Source of the DNA: Dryomyza anilis
Taxonomy: Eukaryota; Arthropoda; Insecta; Diptera; Dryomyzidae
Assembly (NCBI GenBank): GCA_951804985.1
Contig: OX638134.1
Location: 82,253,679 to 82,317,678 of the forward strand
Direction of reading: 5' to 3'
DNA: 64,000 nucleotides
The first letter of the stretch is position 1, and every line of letters begins with the position of its first letter. The notes below the pieces were generated by a model. It saw only the letters and a list, made by a program, of their open reading frames with translations, ran no database searches and was not told the DNA's origin. Made by a program: the position numbers and the translations under genes. This document shows positions 1 through 11,190 of the stretch, in pieces.

Positions 1-316
1 AATAGTTTGGCGCTACAGTCCTGTACAGAACTTCGGCCGAGCTCTCTCACCATTTTGAGCTGTGCGTGTTATATTTGTACTCAAAGTGGTGGGACCTACA
101 GTTTATTGCCGAATCCGAACGGCGGGTGAGAGCTTTTCATAGGCAATGGTTTTACTCTCGTAGGTTTGCCATTTACTGACGAGAGGTAGCGCGGTATAGA
201 AAAATGTTTCTATGAAAAGATGTTGTTAGCCCCAGTCCAGGCTTGAACCGGGGACCTTTCGACTCGTAGTCCAACGCACTAACCACTGAGCTACCGCGGC
301 TGAGCTACCGCGGCTA
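1..316 (-). mobile_element. tRNA-derived SINE, copy 1 (tail cut by window edge)
   Basis: Read on the minus strand this is a tRNA-like head followed by a roughly 230-bp body found about nine more times in the window. The head carries a Pol III A box (TAGCTCAGTGG) and a B box-like GGTTCAAGCCT. The body ends toward position 1 in the shared GGCGCCAAACTATT tail. The first bases of the window lie in that tail, so the 3' end and target duplication cannot be seen. The head is odd: the stretch GAGCTACCGCGGCT is repeated in tandem at about 286-315, giving two A-box copies in a row. No coding capacity; mobilisation would need a LINE partner that is not present here. Confidence 0.85.
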
Positions 317-1830
317 CAACTGTCATCTACTGATGCCGTTTTTCAGATAATAAAAATGTTATATGCAGATCTATCAGAATGGGTAGTAGTTTCAATAAGA
401 AGCATTGAATTTAAGTTGCTTTTCCTTCATACTATAGTCGACTTTATGCGGCAATAATTTCGAAATGCTTTAAAGTGTCGTGGAACGGATTTGGCACCGC
501 ATACCATGTATTTTTTGGAACCACCCCCTAGGATTAGTTGGTGTTATTTATTTGCAAGAGTTATTTTGTTATTTCTCATTTGGGGCGGCGCATAAGTTGA
601 GGGCTGCGTCGACGACATCTCAAGGCAGCAAATGAAAGGAACCAAAAAAAAAATGTCCAAAATAAGTAGAACATTACGTTGCCACAATTTCTTGTGTGCC
701 CAGTGAACTACTGCGGGAATAATTCGCCCGCTCGACTATATATTTATAAATTATCCTTTAGATAGCGCAGCGCTGATAAGGCAGCTGCTGCTTCTGCTGC
801 TGGTGCTGCGGGTCGACAGGATACGGCAAGGACATGGCAAGCAACCAAACGAAAAGCAGAAAAAATCGTCAACAAAAATGGAGACAATCCCTGAATTGGC
901 TATTAAGCAAATTGATTCAGTTAAATTTATCTTAATGCAATCTGCGCGTGAAGCAAATGAAACAACAGAAAATAGCAACAACAAAAATACAAAAATAAAA
1001 AAATACAAACAAAAAAAATAAAAACATAAAAATTCTACCAAAAAAAAGGAGTAGTTATTTCTAAGAAAGCAACTGAAAATGCTGGGAAAATAAAAAAAAT
1101 CTCAAGAAGAACTTGAAATATATGTTGTTGCCTGCTATAACTCTACAAAGCCATTAATCTTTGAGCTTTTTTTAATTTTTTTTATATTCCTTCGAGTATC
1201 ACCAATAAAATGACACTCGCATCAACCGGAAAGGATGCGAATGCAAGCGCCAAACGATCTCATTACCTCGAAGAGCAAAACAAAAACTAACAAAAACCAA
1301 AAAAACACACCATAAAATTTCATTGAAATTGAAAAAACTAAACGCATACAGCAAAGTTTAAAAATCCATTACGAATTCCGTTTGTTGCCAAAGACTCTGC
1401 GTCAACCAATGAAAATCGACCAGTGCAGGACCCTATTTCCGGCCACTGCGTTTCCGCTGTCGTTGCCACCTCACGCATCTTACTACCCGACAGGTGCATT
1501 TAAATAGTTTGCCAGCTTAATTTTTTTAGATATTGAAAACGCAGTAGAAAAGGTTGCAAAAAGCAGATAAAAAGTATAAAAAATTCTTCTTCAAAAACTA
1601 AAAAAAAAAAATCGAAAAATCTGCAATGCGAATGTGTGGCTACAAAGGGCAATAAAAGGAGCAGCAACAACCAAGTTTTTATGCGTCTCAAGCAGCAACT
1701 TTTGTCTGCCTTTTCTTCTTTTTCCTTTTGAACAACTACTAAATTTTATTGGGAAGGAGCAAGTGATGCGTAACAATGAAAGAAGCGTAGACAACGATTA
1801 AAGTAACTTTGGTAAAAGGAAATAATAAAT
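317..1830. other. Single-copy, A-rich non-coding stretch
   Basis: No gene or named repeat is recognised. The open frames in 751-1041 and 1500-1794 on the two strands are short, phenylalanine/lysine-rich products of T/A runs and overlap each other, so I do not treat them as genes. The segment 1380-1500 is less A+T-rich and looks like ordinary unique intergenic or intronic sequence. Confidence 0.5.
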
Positions 1831-1831
1831 T

Positions 1832-2368
1832 AAAACCAGTTGGGAAGGTTAGATCACATGGGAAATTTTAAAGTAGGTGTAATTATGATAGTTAGGATTA
1901 TCAAAATTATAGTCGGTCTAAGCCGACTATAAATACCCTACACAAATGAGTGGTTACCATTCAAAGTGATATATAGGACACCAGGGTATACGAATCCTGA
2001 AAATAACTACAAACATTCAATCGCTGACGAATTTCCATTCATTTGATACCCATATTTACAAATGGGTAGATGTACCGAATTTCGATTTTTTTTTTTGTGA
2101 ACCACAAGTCTTTTCGCCGGAAAACTTTATTATCATGTATTTGAGCATGATGTCAATATATATTTGACCAAAAAAGTTTACCTAAGCACGTATACATAAA
2201 AATTGATCTTTATATGTACATTTTATATGAGGTATTTGAACATAAGTGGTCGGATCATAGGTCACAATGGACCGATCTCGCACATACAGCGTAGGTATAT
2301 TAGTAATCTAAGTTATAAGTTTCATTTATCTAGCTCTTCAATTTTAAAAGTAGTAGGGATTTCAACAG

Positions 2369-2406
<38 letters not shown>

Positions 2407-2583
2407 GGACATACAGATGGACGGACATACAGACGGACAGACGGACATCGCTAAATCGACTCAGGAGGTCATGCTGATCAAGAATATATATACTTTTCCA
2501 TACCGGAGATGCTTCCTTCTGGGTGTTACAAACGGCGTACCAAACTGAATATACCCTTTCACTCTTAGTGTAGGGTATAACAA
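1832..2583 (+). mobile_element. Dispersed repeat family B, copy 1
   Basis: Begins near GGGAAGGTTAG, passes a conserved AGTCGGTCTAAGCCGACTAT palindrome followed by ATACCCTACAC (1912-1942), then GGTAGATGTACCGAATTTCG (2065-2084), and ends with GATCAAGAATATATATAC, CCATACCGGAGA and GTAGGGTATAA (2472-2583). The same landmarks occur in the same order at 17008-17802, in a minus-strand copy around 47015-48275, and in a fragment at 5900-6020. No open frame of note, so it is a non-autonomous element. Superfamily not assigned: I see no clear inverted termini or target duplication. Confidence 0.65.
2367..2446 (+). repeat. (GACA/GACG)n simple repeat inside family B
   Basis: Run of GACAGACGGACA-type tetranucleotides just upstream of the conserved 3' block of the family B copy. 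The other complete copies carry the same kind of run at the equivalent place (for example 17643-17670), so it belongs to the element rather than to the insertion site. Confidence 0.8.
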
Positions 2584-3400
2584 GAACAAATTGTGTAAAT
2601 ATTCGTGCCCCGTTAGCATTGCTAATTTACACTTCCCACAAATAGACATATCCTGGGGTTCCGAACGTGACATTCGTACGTTTAAAACTTTAATATCTCG
2701 AAGAAAAATTAATGAATTTTATGATAAAATATAAATTAAATAGTGGTCGATCCGGACGGGACAAAAACGGAAGTGTATGTCAAAGCACATATGCAAGTCC
2801 AAAAAGTCAACGAATTTTGCATACATTTTTTTTTAATTATTTTAAAAAATAGCTGAGATAATGTGCCTTGTTTGTAAATTTACACTTTGTTTCGACCAGT
2901 GCCAGGTAGCAATTTCATTGAATGGACCATTATGTATAATTTCTAATTAATTTGTGACGTATTTGACCTATAATTGCCGTAATTTTCAAGTGAACAAATG
3001 AAATATCTCAATTTAATGTGGAATATTCTTATGAATGAAAATTACCCTTTTTTTTTAACTTTGTTCAACTTCATTTGACATTTTCTCAATTTCATTTGAA
3101 ATATTCTCAATTTCGATGAAAAATAGCGAAATTCAATTCATTTTCAATTTTGTTGTCTCTTAAAAAATAGTTTTTCTCAACTGCATTTGTTTTCAAAAAG
3201 AAAATGTTATATATTTTTGTCTTAGTTTTTATTAAACTTTTGCTCTCATATGTGATGAACACACATGAAGCATGATAATTCTCTGAAGGATATGAGCTAC
3301 ACCCACTTGGCATCCACTTGATTTGTACCGCTCAATAATAAATTTTGCTAGCAATTGTTTGTTTCTTTTATTTTTCAGTATTTTATTATATTTCTTTTGT
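2584..3400. other. A+T-rich non-coding stretch with short CTCAATTTC repeats
   Basis: No gene seen. Around 3000-3125 a loose repeat of TTTCATTTGAAATATTCTCA is visible in a few diverged copies. The remainder is unique-looking A+T-rich sequence. Confidence 0.45.
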
Positions 3401-4060
3401 AATTTATTTGTAAATTTTGTCTGCTCTTTTTTTTAACTATTTTTCTTTTACTCCTTGGTGCTCGGCGAATTGTCAGTTTGCACTTTGTTTGAATTGCACT
3501 CGAGTCCTTTCATCGTTATCATCATCAGCACCCAATTCCATGGCTCATCCTGCACTTGTGTCTAATATGCGATGCAGCTGCACCTACGACATTCCATCAG
3601 CCAGCCAACCAACCAGCCAGTCTATCACACTTTCGTTGCAGAGGTCCTTTGGTCCTATGCCATGCAGTGTTTTTTCAATAAATTTCGTTTTTCAAAAAGG
3701 TTTTTTTTTTTTTTGTTGATTTTTCCATTTTATTTTGTATGTTTTTTATTTTTCTTAACTTCGTAATAATTTCAAATGCATAGTGTGGATTGCGCGCCAA
3801 AAGTGCCACTAATAGTTGATCAAGTAGTTCTGCAGCGCTTTCTCAAGTGTTTCTCTGCACTGCAGCGCATAAATAGAAAATATTTTTAATTGATTTCGAG
3901 TGCATTTGCGTCACCGTGTCTGCGTTGATCCATTTCGAATTATTTGGCAATTTCTAGCGCTTTTTGACTTTTTATTAGTTCAACCAACAGAGCGTCAGAA
4001 CTACGTGTTGATTTTTTGTCATTTCTTCGAATATGTGCTATGTGTGTGAAAGTCAGGGGC
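3400..4060. other. Single-copy island, mixed composition
   Basis: Less A+T-rich than its flanks and without internal repetition. The forward frame at 3417-3719 is not recognisable as a protein: it runs into a T-tract and has no domain-like pattern. It is best described as unique non-coding sequence, possibly regulatory. Confidence 0.4.
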
Positions 4061-4119
4061 GAACTGGGATAAAAAAATTCTTACCGAGGTTTTCTTTTTC
4101 ATTTAAATTGAAAAAAATA

Positions 4120-4600
4120 TTAACCATTTTTTAATATTTTCAAAAACCATTTTTTAAATAAAATTATTTAATCGAACAAAACAAAATTTCTTTTCGCATA
4201 AAAAGTTCTATAAAAAGTAATTTTTAAAAATATTTTTTTTTTAAATTTAAAAATTTTATAAAAAATTGTCTGATAAAAAAGATTTTTTTCGTAAATAAAA
4301 AAAATGTATACAAAACAAAAATTCAAAAAAATTTATGAAATATCACCTTTTTTTTAATATTTCAAAAAATAATTTCGAAATAAAATTATTTAATCGAACA
4401 AAATGGTTTTTCGCATAAAAATTTCTATAAAAACATGATTTTTAATTTTTTTTCTTTTAAATTAAAAAAAAAAAATAATAAATTTTCTGATAAAAAAGAA
4501 ATTTTCCGTAAATAAAACAAATTTATCAAAAATAAAAATAAAATAAAAAAAATCAAAAAACTTCATAAAATTTTTCATGAATAAAAGTTTTTATTAAAAT
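4120..4600 (+). repeat. Diverged tandem duplication, unit about 240 bp
   Basis: Two A+T-rich units, about 4120-4350 and 4355-4600, share ordered landmarks: AAATTATTTAATCGAACAAAA, then TTTTCGCATAAAAA, then CTGATAAAAAAGA and CGTAAATAAAA. The copies differ by many substitutions and indels, so the duplication is old. Confidence 0.6.
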
Positions 4601-4659
4601 CATGTTGTAATTTTAAATAATGCATGTCGAGCAACTATTTAATAAGAAATATTTATTAA

Positions 4660-5597
4660 ACTAGCTGGACCAGTGCACGACTCGTGCCAAGATTTTGTGA
4701 ATTCATAGATATAAAGCGATTTTATTAATATAAAAAAACATTATTATTATTTTTTATATCAGGGGTCCGTGCTTCGCTGTGGAAGTTTTTATTGGTTTTA
4801 TAAATGTAGTAACCAAATAATAATTCTCCGCCAAAACCACTTTTCTCAAAGACAATTCAGACAGTAGAATATTTCGCCGTAGAATTCTTCCCGGTAGAAC
4901 TCTTCCCGGTAGAATTCTTCCCCGTAAAGTTTTTCCCTGTAGAAGTTTTAGTGTAGTTAGTTATAATGTGGTGAGTTTTAGTGTGTTGAATTTTTAGTTT
5001 AGTGAATTTTTAGTGTGATGAGTTTTAAAGTGGTGTGTTTTAGTGTGGTGAGTTTTAGTGTGGTGAATTTTTAGTGTAGTGAGTTTTGGTGTGCTGAGTT
5101 TTATTGTGATGAGTTTTAGTGTGGTGAGCTTTATTGTGTTGAGTTTTAGTGTGGTGAATTTTAGTGTGGTGAGTTTTAGTGTGGTGAATTTTTAGTGCAG
5201 TGAATTTAAGTGTGGTGAGTTTTATTGTGATGAGTTTTAGTGCGGTGAGTTTTAGTGTGGTGAGTTTTAGTGTGGTGAGCTTTATTGTGTTGAGTTTTAG
5301 TGTGTTGAGTTCTAGTGTGGTGAGTTTTAGTGTGGTGAATTTTAGTTTTTTGTTTCATCTTTTTGGATTGTGTATGTGCTGAGTTATGTCGTTTTGAAAG
5401 TTTAGGTTGTATGGGAGGTACCACGCCCCTTTGTCCAATCCCGCCCATATATAGCCTATGACACCCTCCGGACTCCTTAGTATCCTGTGCTAAAATTTCA
5501 GTTAAATCGGTTCAGCGGTTTAGACGTGATGCTGGAACAAACAGACAGACAGACCGACAGACTGACAAACGGACCAAGAGTTTTATATATATAGATA
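4660..5597 (+). mobile_element. Dispersed repeat family A, copy 1
   Basis: Starts ACTAGCTGGACCAGTGCACG and ends TTTTATATATATAGAT. Landmarks in order are a short repeat of AGAATTCTTCCCGGT (4880-4945), an internal 15-bp minisatellite (4960-5345), GTATGGGAGGTACCACGCCC (5408-5427), AAATCGGTTCAGCGGTTTAG (5504-5523) and a GACAGACAGAC run (5540-5575). A second copy at 45524-46136 has the same start, CTTCCCGGTAG block and minisatellite. No coding frame beyond repeat artefacts. Start and end motifs of this style are widespread in insect genomic repeats; I do not assign a superfamily. Confidence 0.65.
4960..5345 (+). repeat. 15-bp minisatellite within family A
   Basis: Unit GAGTTTTAGTGTGGT, repeated about 25 times with point changes. 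The unit length is a multiple of three, so it leaves an open frame on each strand (VVSFS- and THHTK-type peptide repeats). Those frames are by-products of the repeat and not genes. Confidence 0.85.
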
Positions 5598-5899
5598 GCA
5601 CTTGAGAACTCTAAATCTGGAAAAATTAATGAAATAAGAAATATTTGCATTGAAATTTGTTTTGATGTAAAACATTCTTCAATATGATGTATATATTGTG
5701 TTTTTTATGTATTTGTTCGTTAATGTAAAGAAACGTTGTTTTAACATACACTTCATCATACTGAAGAACACTTGTTCAGTCATTCATCATATTGATAATG
5801 AATTCATAATATTGATGATTTGTATTGATCAATATTATGGTTTGAAGTAAGAAATTTATTAATATGAAGACGATTTTTTCTATGTGGTCCTGACATCAC

Positions 5900-6020
5900 C
5901 AGGGCTGAAAATACCTGCAAAGTTGTAATCGAGAAAGAATTTACTTTCATTTGAGTACCCATTGAGTACCCGAAAGGGTATAAGTACCGATTTTTTTTTT
6001 TGAAAGGGCACTACAAGTTA
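5900..6020 (+). mobile_element. Family B fragment
   Basis: GGGCTGAAAATACCTGCAAA, then CATTTGAGTACCCATTGAG, then GGGTATAAGTACCGATTTTT and CACTACAAG align in order with the middle of family B copy 1 (1995-2110) and with the reverse complement of 48070-48190. Only this internal part is present. Confidence 0.5.
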
Positions 6021-6113
6021 ATTCTATATATTTTAACAAGTTGTTAAAAAAAAAGATTAATTTGGCTCGTCGTAAATTTGAATGCTATTATGTGGAATAT
6101 TTACAAAAGTAAA

Positions 6114-6449
6114 ACGGATCTATAATAATAGTTTTTCGCTACAGTCCTGTGTAGAACTTCGGCCGAGCTCTCTCACCATTTTTGAGGTGTGCGTGTTATA
6201 TTTGTACTCAAAGTGGTGGGACCTACAGTTTATTGCCGAATCCGAACGGCGGGTGAGAGCTTTTCATAGGCAATGGTTTTAGTCTCGTAGGTTTGCCATT
6301 TACTGACGAGAGGTAGCGCGGTATAGAAAAATGTTTCTATGAAAAGATGTTGTTAGCCCCAGTCCAGGCTTGAACCGGGGACCTTTCAGCTCGCAGTCCA
6401 ACGCACTAACCACTGAGCTACCGCGGCTACGTATCTCAGGTACGGATCT
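6114..6449 (-). mobile_element. tRNA-derived SINE, copy 2
   Basis: Full-length minus-strand copy: ATAATAATAG tail at 6122-6131, body, then B box (AGGCTTGAACC in plus orientation) and A box (CCACTGAGCTA) at the right end, closing CCGCGGCTAC near 6430. An 8-bp ACGGATCT occurs at 6114-6121 and again at 6442-6449. This is a plausible target duplication, although a dozen extra bases (GTATCTCAGGT) separate the tRNA head from the right copy. Confidence 0.85.
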
Positions 6450-6947
6450 CAGGTTACAAAAAATCGATCATGCCTATTTTCAATAAACAACTGCCAAGGT
6501 ATATACATAATCTAATTTTATTGAAAACATTTTGCTGGTTTTCCTGCAATAGTGAATTCAACCGAAACACGCCGAGAAATAATATGGTTGCGACATGATC
6601 GCGACAACCATGCTATGGTCTTTACAATCCTACATGGTCAATCAAAGTATAGTATTTCAAATTTTTATTATAGTAGACAATTTATTATAATATGATTGTA
6701 TTTCTGAAAAACCAAAATATAGTTGATAAGAACCATGTTATGATTACGATGAAGACTGCCACGTACAAAGTTTGGTCAATACCAATCATACCATGATATA
6801 GACTGATCATAATATAGTAATTTATTATTTACAACCATAAAATTCTCACTTAATGGCATTTGTTACTCTCTCTTACTCACTTTGATGTTGGCTATGGCGG
6901 TGTGCAGTCGAGTTTTTTTTCTCGTGTCTAATAATGATATTTAAACA

Positions 6948-7078
6948 TTACAATTAACGTTTTAACTTTCGACTATATGTTTGTTTTTGATAATGATATT
7001 TTAAACATTAAATGTTAATGTTTAAAATATCATTATCAAAAACAAACATATAGTCAAAAGTTAAAACGTTAATTGTAA
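6948..7078. repeat. 64-nt near-perfect inverted repeat with 3-nt loop
   Basis: The arms 6948-7011 and 7015-7078 are reverse complements with a single mismatch (TTTCGACT against AGTCAAAA), around an ATG loop at 7012-7014. Outside the arms pairing stops. It could extrude as a cruciform or be transcribed as a long hairpin. There is no obvious transposon terminus or target duplication at its edges. Confidence 0.85.
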
Positions 7079-7206
7079 ATGCTTAATATGAAGAAAATAT
7101 AGTTTAAACAAATTTCTATAAATAACATTAACTGCTCGTGTTTAATACAAATGTGATTAATCGTGTGCTCTCGTTGTCAACTTTATGATGGTGACGTTGT
7201 ACCTAA

Positions 7207-7260
7207 CACGAAAGTTCTTGTGCACGAAAGTTCTTGTGCACGAAAGTTCTTGTGCACGAA
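7207..7260 (+). repeat. 16-bp tandem repeat, about 3.4 copies
   Basis: CACGAAAGTTCTTGTG occurs at 7207-7222, 7223-7238 and 7239-7254 without a change, followed by a partial unit. Perfect identity suggests recent slippage or unequal exchange. Confidence 0.9.
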
Positions 7261-7264
7261 AAAA

Positions 7265-8460
7265 CTTGAAATTGCAAGCACAGCTTCGCACAGAGTACAG
7301 CTTCACGGAGTTTGCAAAATTGTGTCTGTTATTTAAAAATATATACACGGATAGAAAAGATTTGTTTGAATATGCTTGAGTGTAATTATAACGTAATTAG
7401 AAATCACCATATAAATATTGGGAGTAATATCTAATTACATTATAATTGAATTGTATTATTTTGTTCAGATTGAAATATTATTATACGATATTTAAACATA
7501 AATTGCTTTAATCGCGAATTTACATGAATTTACTATATTAATGTTCCTATAGAAATATATATTTTTCATCAGATATTAATTATGTATGTTTGATATTTCC
7601 GCTATTTAACACACCCAACTTCAATAAAAAGTTCTTTGAATTATATGTATTATTCGTAATTGTTACTGGGATTACGACGAATTTAAAAATAATAGCATTA
7701 TTTTCATTATATATATGTTTGGCATTACGATATCACAATTAAATAACAGCGCTGCCTACTTTTAGCACTCAGTAACACTCACATTAATACCTTTCATATA
7801 GTTCAAAAGTTCTTTTTGGTGGAAGAATTTGTTGAAGTACCGCCAATTACTATTAATACCAGATAGTGGCTGTTTGTGAAATTTCCAATTCATCCGTAAA
7901 GTACTGAACACAAAATAGGAACAATAGATGGAAATAAAATTATTAGGTATAAATAAAATATGTGTAATAAAAATAAAATAAAAGTTTAAGTTTGTAATTA
8001 TATAATATAAATAAAAAAATATAATTTTAAAATAGAAAAAAAACGAATATTGTGTAATGAAGATATTAGCATTAAATTTACTATTTTTTCATTAAAATTA
8101 AGTGTAAACATAAATATGTTTACATGTAATTAAAATGTTTTTCACATTCAAACATATATATGTTTGCAAGAACGCCGAAAATTATTCATTATGAACATAA
8201 ATATGTTTGAACGAAAACAAACATATGTTTAGCTATTATTATAATAATGTATGGCAATGAAATATTACTTTTGTTTGCATAAAGCTCCAAAGATATATGT
8301 AATGCCTGCAAAATTATGTTTGGGAGAGCCCTTTTTTTTGCAGCGTGTACTTTTATAATAAAAAATGTAGATAAAATTATCATCAATTATACATGTGTCT
8401 TATTTATAATATCTTTTTAATCCGCTTCTCGGGAATTTAGGATAATCAAAATATAATAAT
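7265..8460. other. A+T-rich stretch with AACATATGTTT-type palindromes
   Basis: No gene recognised. Short palindromes around AAACATATATATGTTTG (about 8150-8166) and AACAAACATATGTTT (8217-8230) recur, and related words continue near 9310-9330. The region 6540-9500 may be one large decayed element, but I could not define its ends. Confidence 0.35.
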
Positions 8461-8469
8461 ATGATTACT

Positions 8470-9060
8470 GGTCACGTAGGACCATAGTTTGGTTGTATGA
8501 AATCGAAATACGATTACTGACATCCTTAGTATGGTTGTGTGGAATCATACTATGGTCACTGACAACCATACTATGGTCACTGACGACCATAGTATGGTCA
8601 CTGACAATCATAGTATGGTCACCGACAACCATAGTGTGGTCACTCACAACCATACTATGGTTATTGACAACCATATTATGGTCACTGACAACCATAGTGT
8701 GGTCACTCGCAATCATAGCATGGTCACTCACAACCATAGTATGATCACTGACAACCATAGTATGGTCACTGAAAACCATATTATGGTCAGTGACAAACAT
8801 ACTATAGTCACAAACAACCATAGTATGGTCACTGCCAAGTATACTATGGTCACTGACAACCACAGTATGGTTGTGTCGGCGTATGGTCATTGAGGACCAT
8901 GGTATGGTTGTAGAAAATCGTACTATTGTCACTGAGGATCATATTATGGTATGCAATAATGTCACTGAGGATCATATAAGACAAATTATATAATTTCCTA
9001 CAACCATAACCCCCAATCATAGTATGATGCCCTTCAAATATGATCACCACAACCATGTTT
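8470..9060. repeat. 21-bp near-palindromic minisatellite
   Basis: Unit of the form AACCATACTATGGTCACTGA plus one base, best conserved at 8545-8875 and decaying on both sides. The core CCATACTATGG reads the same on both strands except for its centre. The unit is seven codons long, so long frames are open on both strands (minus 8465-8932, plus 8531-8893) with seven-residue repeats such as VVSDHTM and NHSMVTD. I interpret these as artefacts. Related diverged words also appear at 6580-6830. Confidence 0.85.
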
Positions 9061-9179
9061 TTTCTTTGAGTGCAAACAGACTTACAGACAAACATCGCAA
9101 AAACGATTCTGAAAGTGATCAATACCGAACACTCCTACTTACAAGCCAAATAACTAATACCTGACCAAATTTCCCTGAT

Positions 9180-11190
9180 CTTTTCAGTGTTAGTGTATTT
9201 AAAAATTAATATTACTAAAATTTAATGTTGTCAGTAAGTTTTTTCTTACTGTTTTAAAAATTACTTTAAAATTAGTATCAAATCGAAAATTTTGAATTTG
9301 CCGAGAAAAATATGTTTGCACCAAACATAATATAATACAATCATAAAATGTATAACTATAATTGCCTTTTACATTTAAAATTTTACATTGGTATTTATTT
9401 CATGACTTAGGTTATATATTTTTATGATATACCATATTTTTAATATCAGGAAATTCATGTATGTAATATGTAACATAATATATTTGCTGCAAAACATAAT
9501 TTTTTAGTGTATATCGGTTTGATACTGATTTTTATAAAAGGATTTTGATTGCGGTTACAGTTTTAAAAATAAAAGGTTTTTAAGCGGATATCGGTTTCTG
9601 AAATAGCCTCATTCCGTGGTCGAAACAGGCCTATATAGTATTTCTATGATTCTATGAGATAAATAAAGGGTTAAGCCCTGTGCCCTGTTAGCCATAGGGG
9701 ACCATTTTGGCCCGGGCCAGGGCGGACAAATGTAAGAGGCGGCAATCAATAATAATTAAATATTTTATTTTCGAAGATTTTTATGATGGTAAAACCCATA
9801 GGCCCACATCGGCATATCTAGTTTACCGAGTTAATCCGTCACTTTTTAAGCCATCTCCACGTCTAGACGTGACTTCAAAACGATTTCTGGTACATTTATT
9901 TTCATACTTATTAATTTTTTATGAGACATAATACTTTTATTGACCGGTCATGCACGATTAGCTCGTATGGTCAGCGAAAAATCACTGTAAATTGTTGTCG
10001 AAAATTGTAAAAAACTTAATTATTTAAATAATATAAAAATATTATTAAAAAAAAAATTCAAAGTAAACTTTTTTTATTGCACTTAGTTTCGTGCAAACAA
10101 AATTCATAACAAAACTATAAAAATAAATTACAATATAACTTAACTTTCACCCTCCCAAAAAAAAAAAAAAAATCACTTATTTTTGCAAATTTTGCAATGT
10201 TCGCTCAAATATATCCAGCATAGGCTTATTATATTCCTCATTGAAAATAAGAAATAAGAAAAAATAGCAGAAATCTCCAAACTAAAGGGTGACTTTTGCT
10301 CGTCCTGTATCACATAGTCAAGTGTTGCGAAATGCTAATGTAGGCCGATCATAAAAACTTATGATTTGTGAAAAATTGTATATGCCACAAACCAAAATTA
10401 TATCTAATGTTCGTCTTTTGCCCGAATTACTTTATTTGTGCAATTTCTATTTATGGCTGCTCAGTGGAATATAGCAGTTGTCGTAGTTTTAATAGTAGTG
10501 TCAACCCAAATATAGTTGGTTCTTTGATTTTTATGCGTCAAGAAATTTGCATAAATTTATGTAAATCGTTTCTAAGGGACAACTGGCAATTGTCACATAC
10601 TCTGATTTCAACAAATTTGCGTTAATCAATAAAACAGAATTTGCTTTATCTTTTGCATTCAATCTTCGACCCAAATTATACTAGAAATTATTGAAAAGAG
10701 TCTAAAATATAAAAAATAGAGTGCTTACTATAATCTCTAAATTATTTTATTTTAACTATATTTCTAACCTTCCATAAAAGAATTCATTTTCAATACATTG
10801 GTCTGTCTACATTTACTTTATATTCTATTTTACATATACCTCGTATAAATTTCTGACGTTTGGCTTACCGTATGTTGAGAATTTTCCATTTGGCAGTTCA
10901 ATCAGTTCATTGTTTTGTTGTGTAACATAGAAGGTCTGCATTTTAAATCATTTTCTTACAAATATTACTTGAATTTGGAAGGTTGCCCAAAATCATAAAG
11001 AGGTTAAAAGCTTTTTTAATTTGTATTTTTAGTATCCTTCACAATAAAAAAATGGAAGAAACAGACAACTGTCTAAGAAATGAATACAAAAATTGTTTAT
11101 TCTTGTTGCAATGATTTATTAAAAAATTATAAAATTGATTTTGTTCAATTAGGTACACACGATTCTACAGAAATTTCTGAAGAATTTTTA
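9180..11190. other. A+T-rich non-coding stretch
   Basis: Nothing recognisable beyond A/T runs (10030-10170) and a small G+C-rich patch with the palindrome GGCCCGGGCC near 9708-9717. The forward frames at 9707-9931 and 10368-10625 have no recognisable domain pattern. Confidence 0.4.

Noticed and set aside
8465..8932. 155-codon minus-strand frame with seven-residue repeats
   Set aside because: Entirely made by the 21-bp near-palindromic minisatellite; the opposite strand is open for the same reason.
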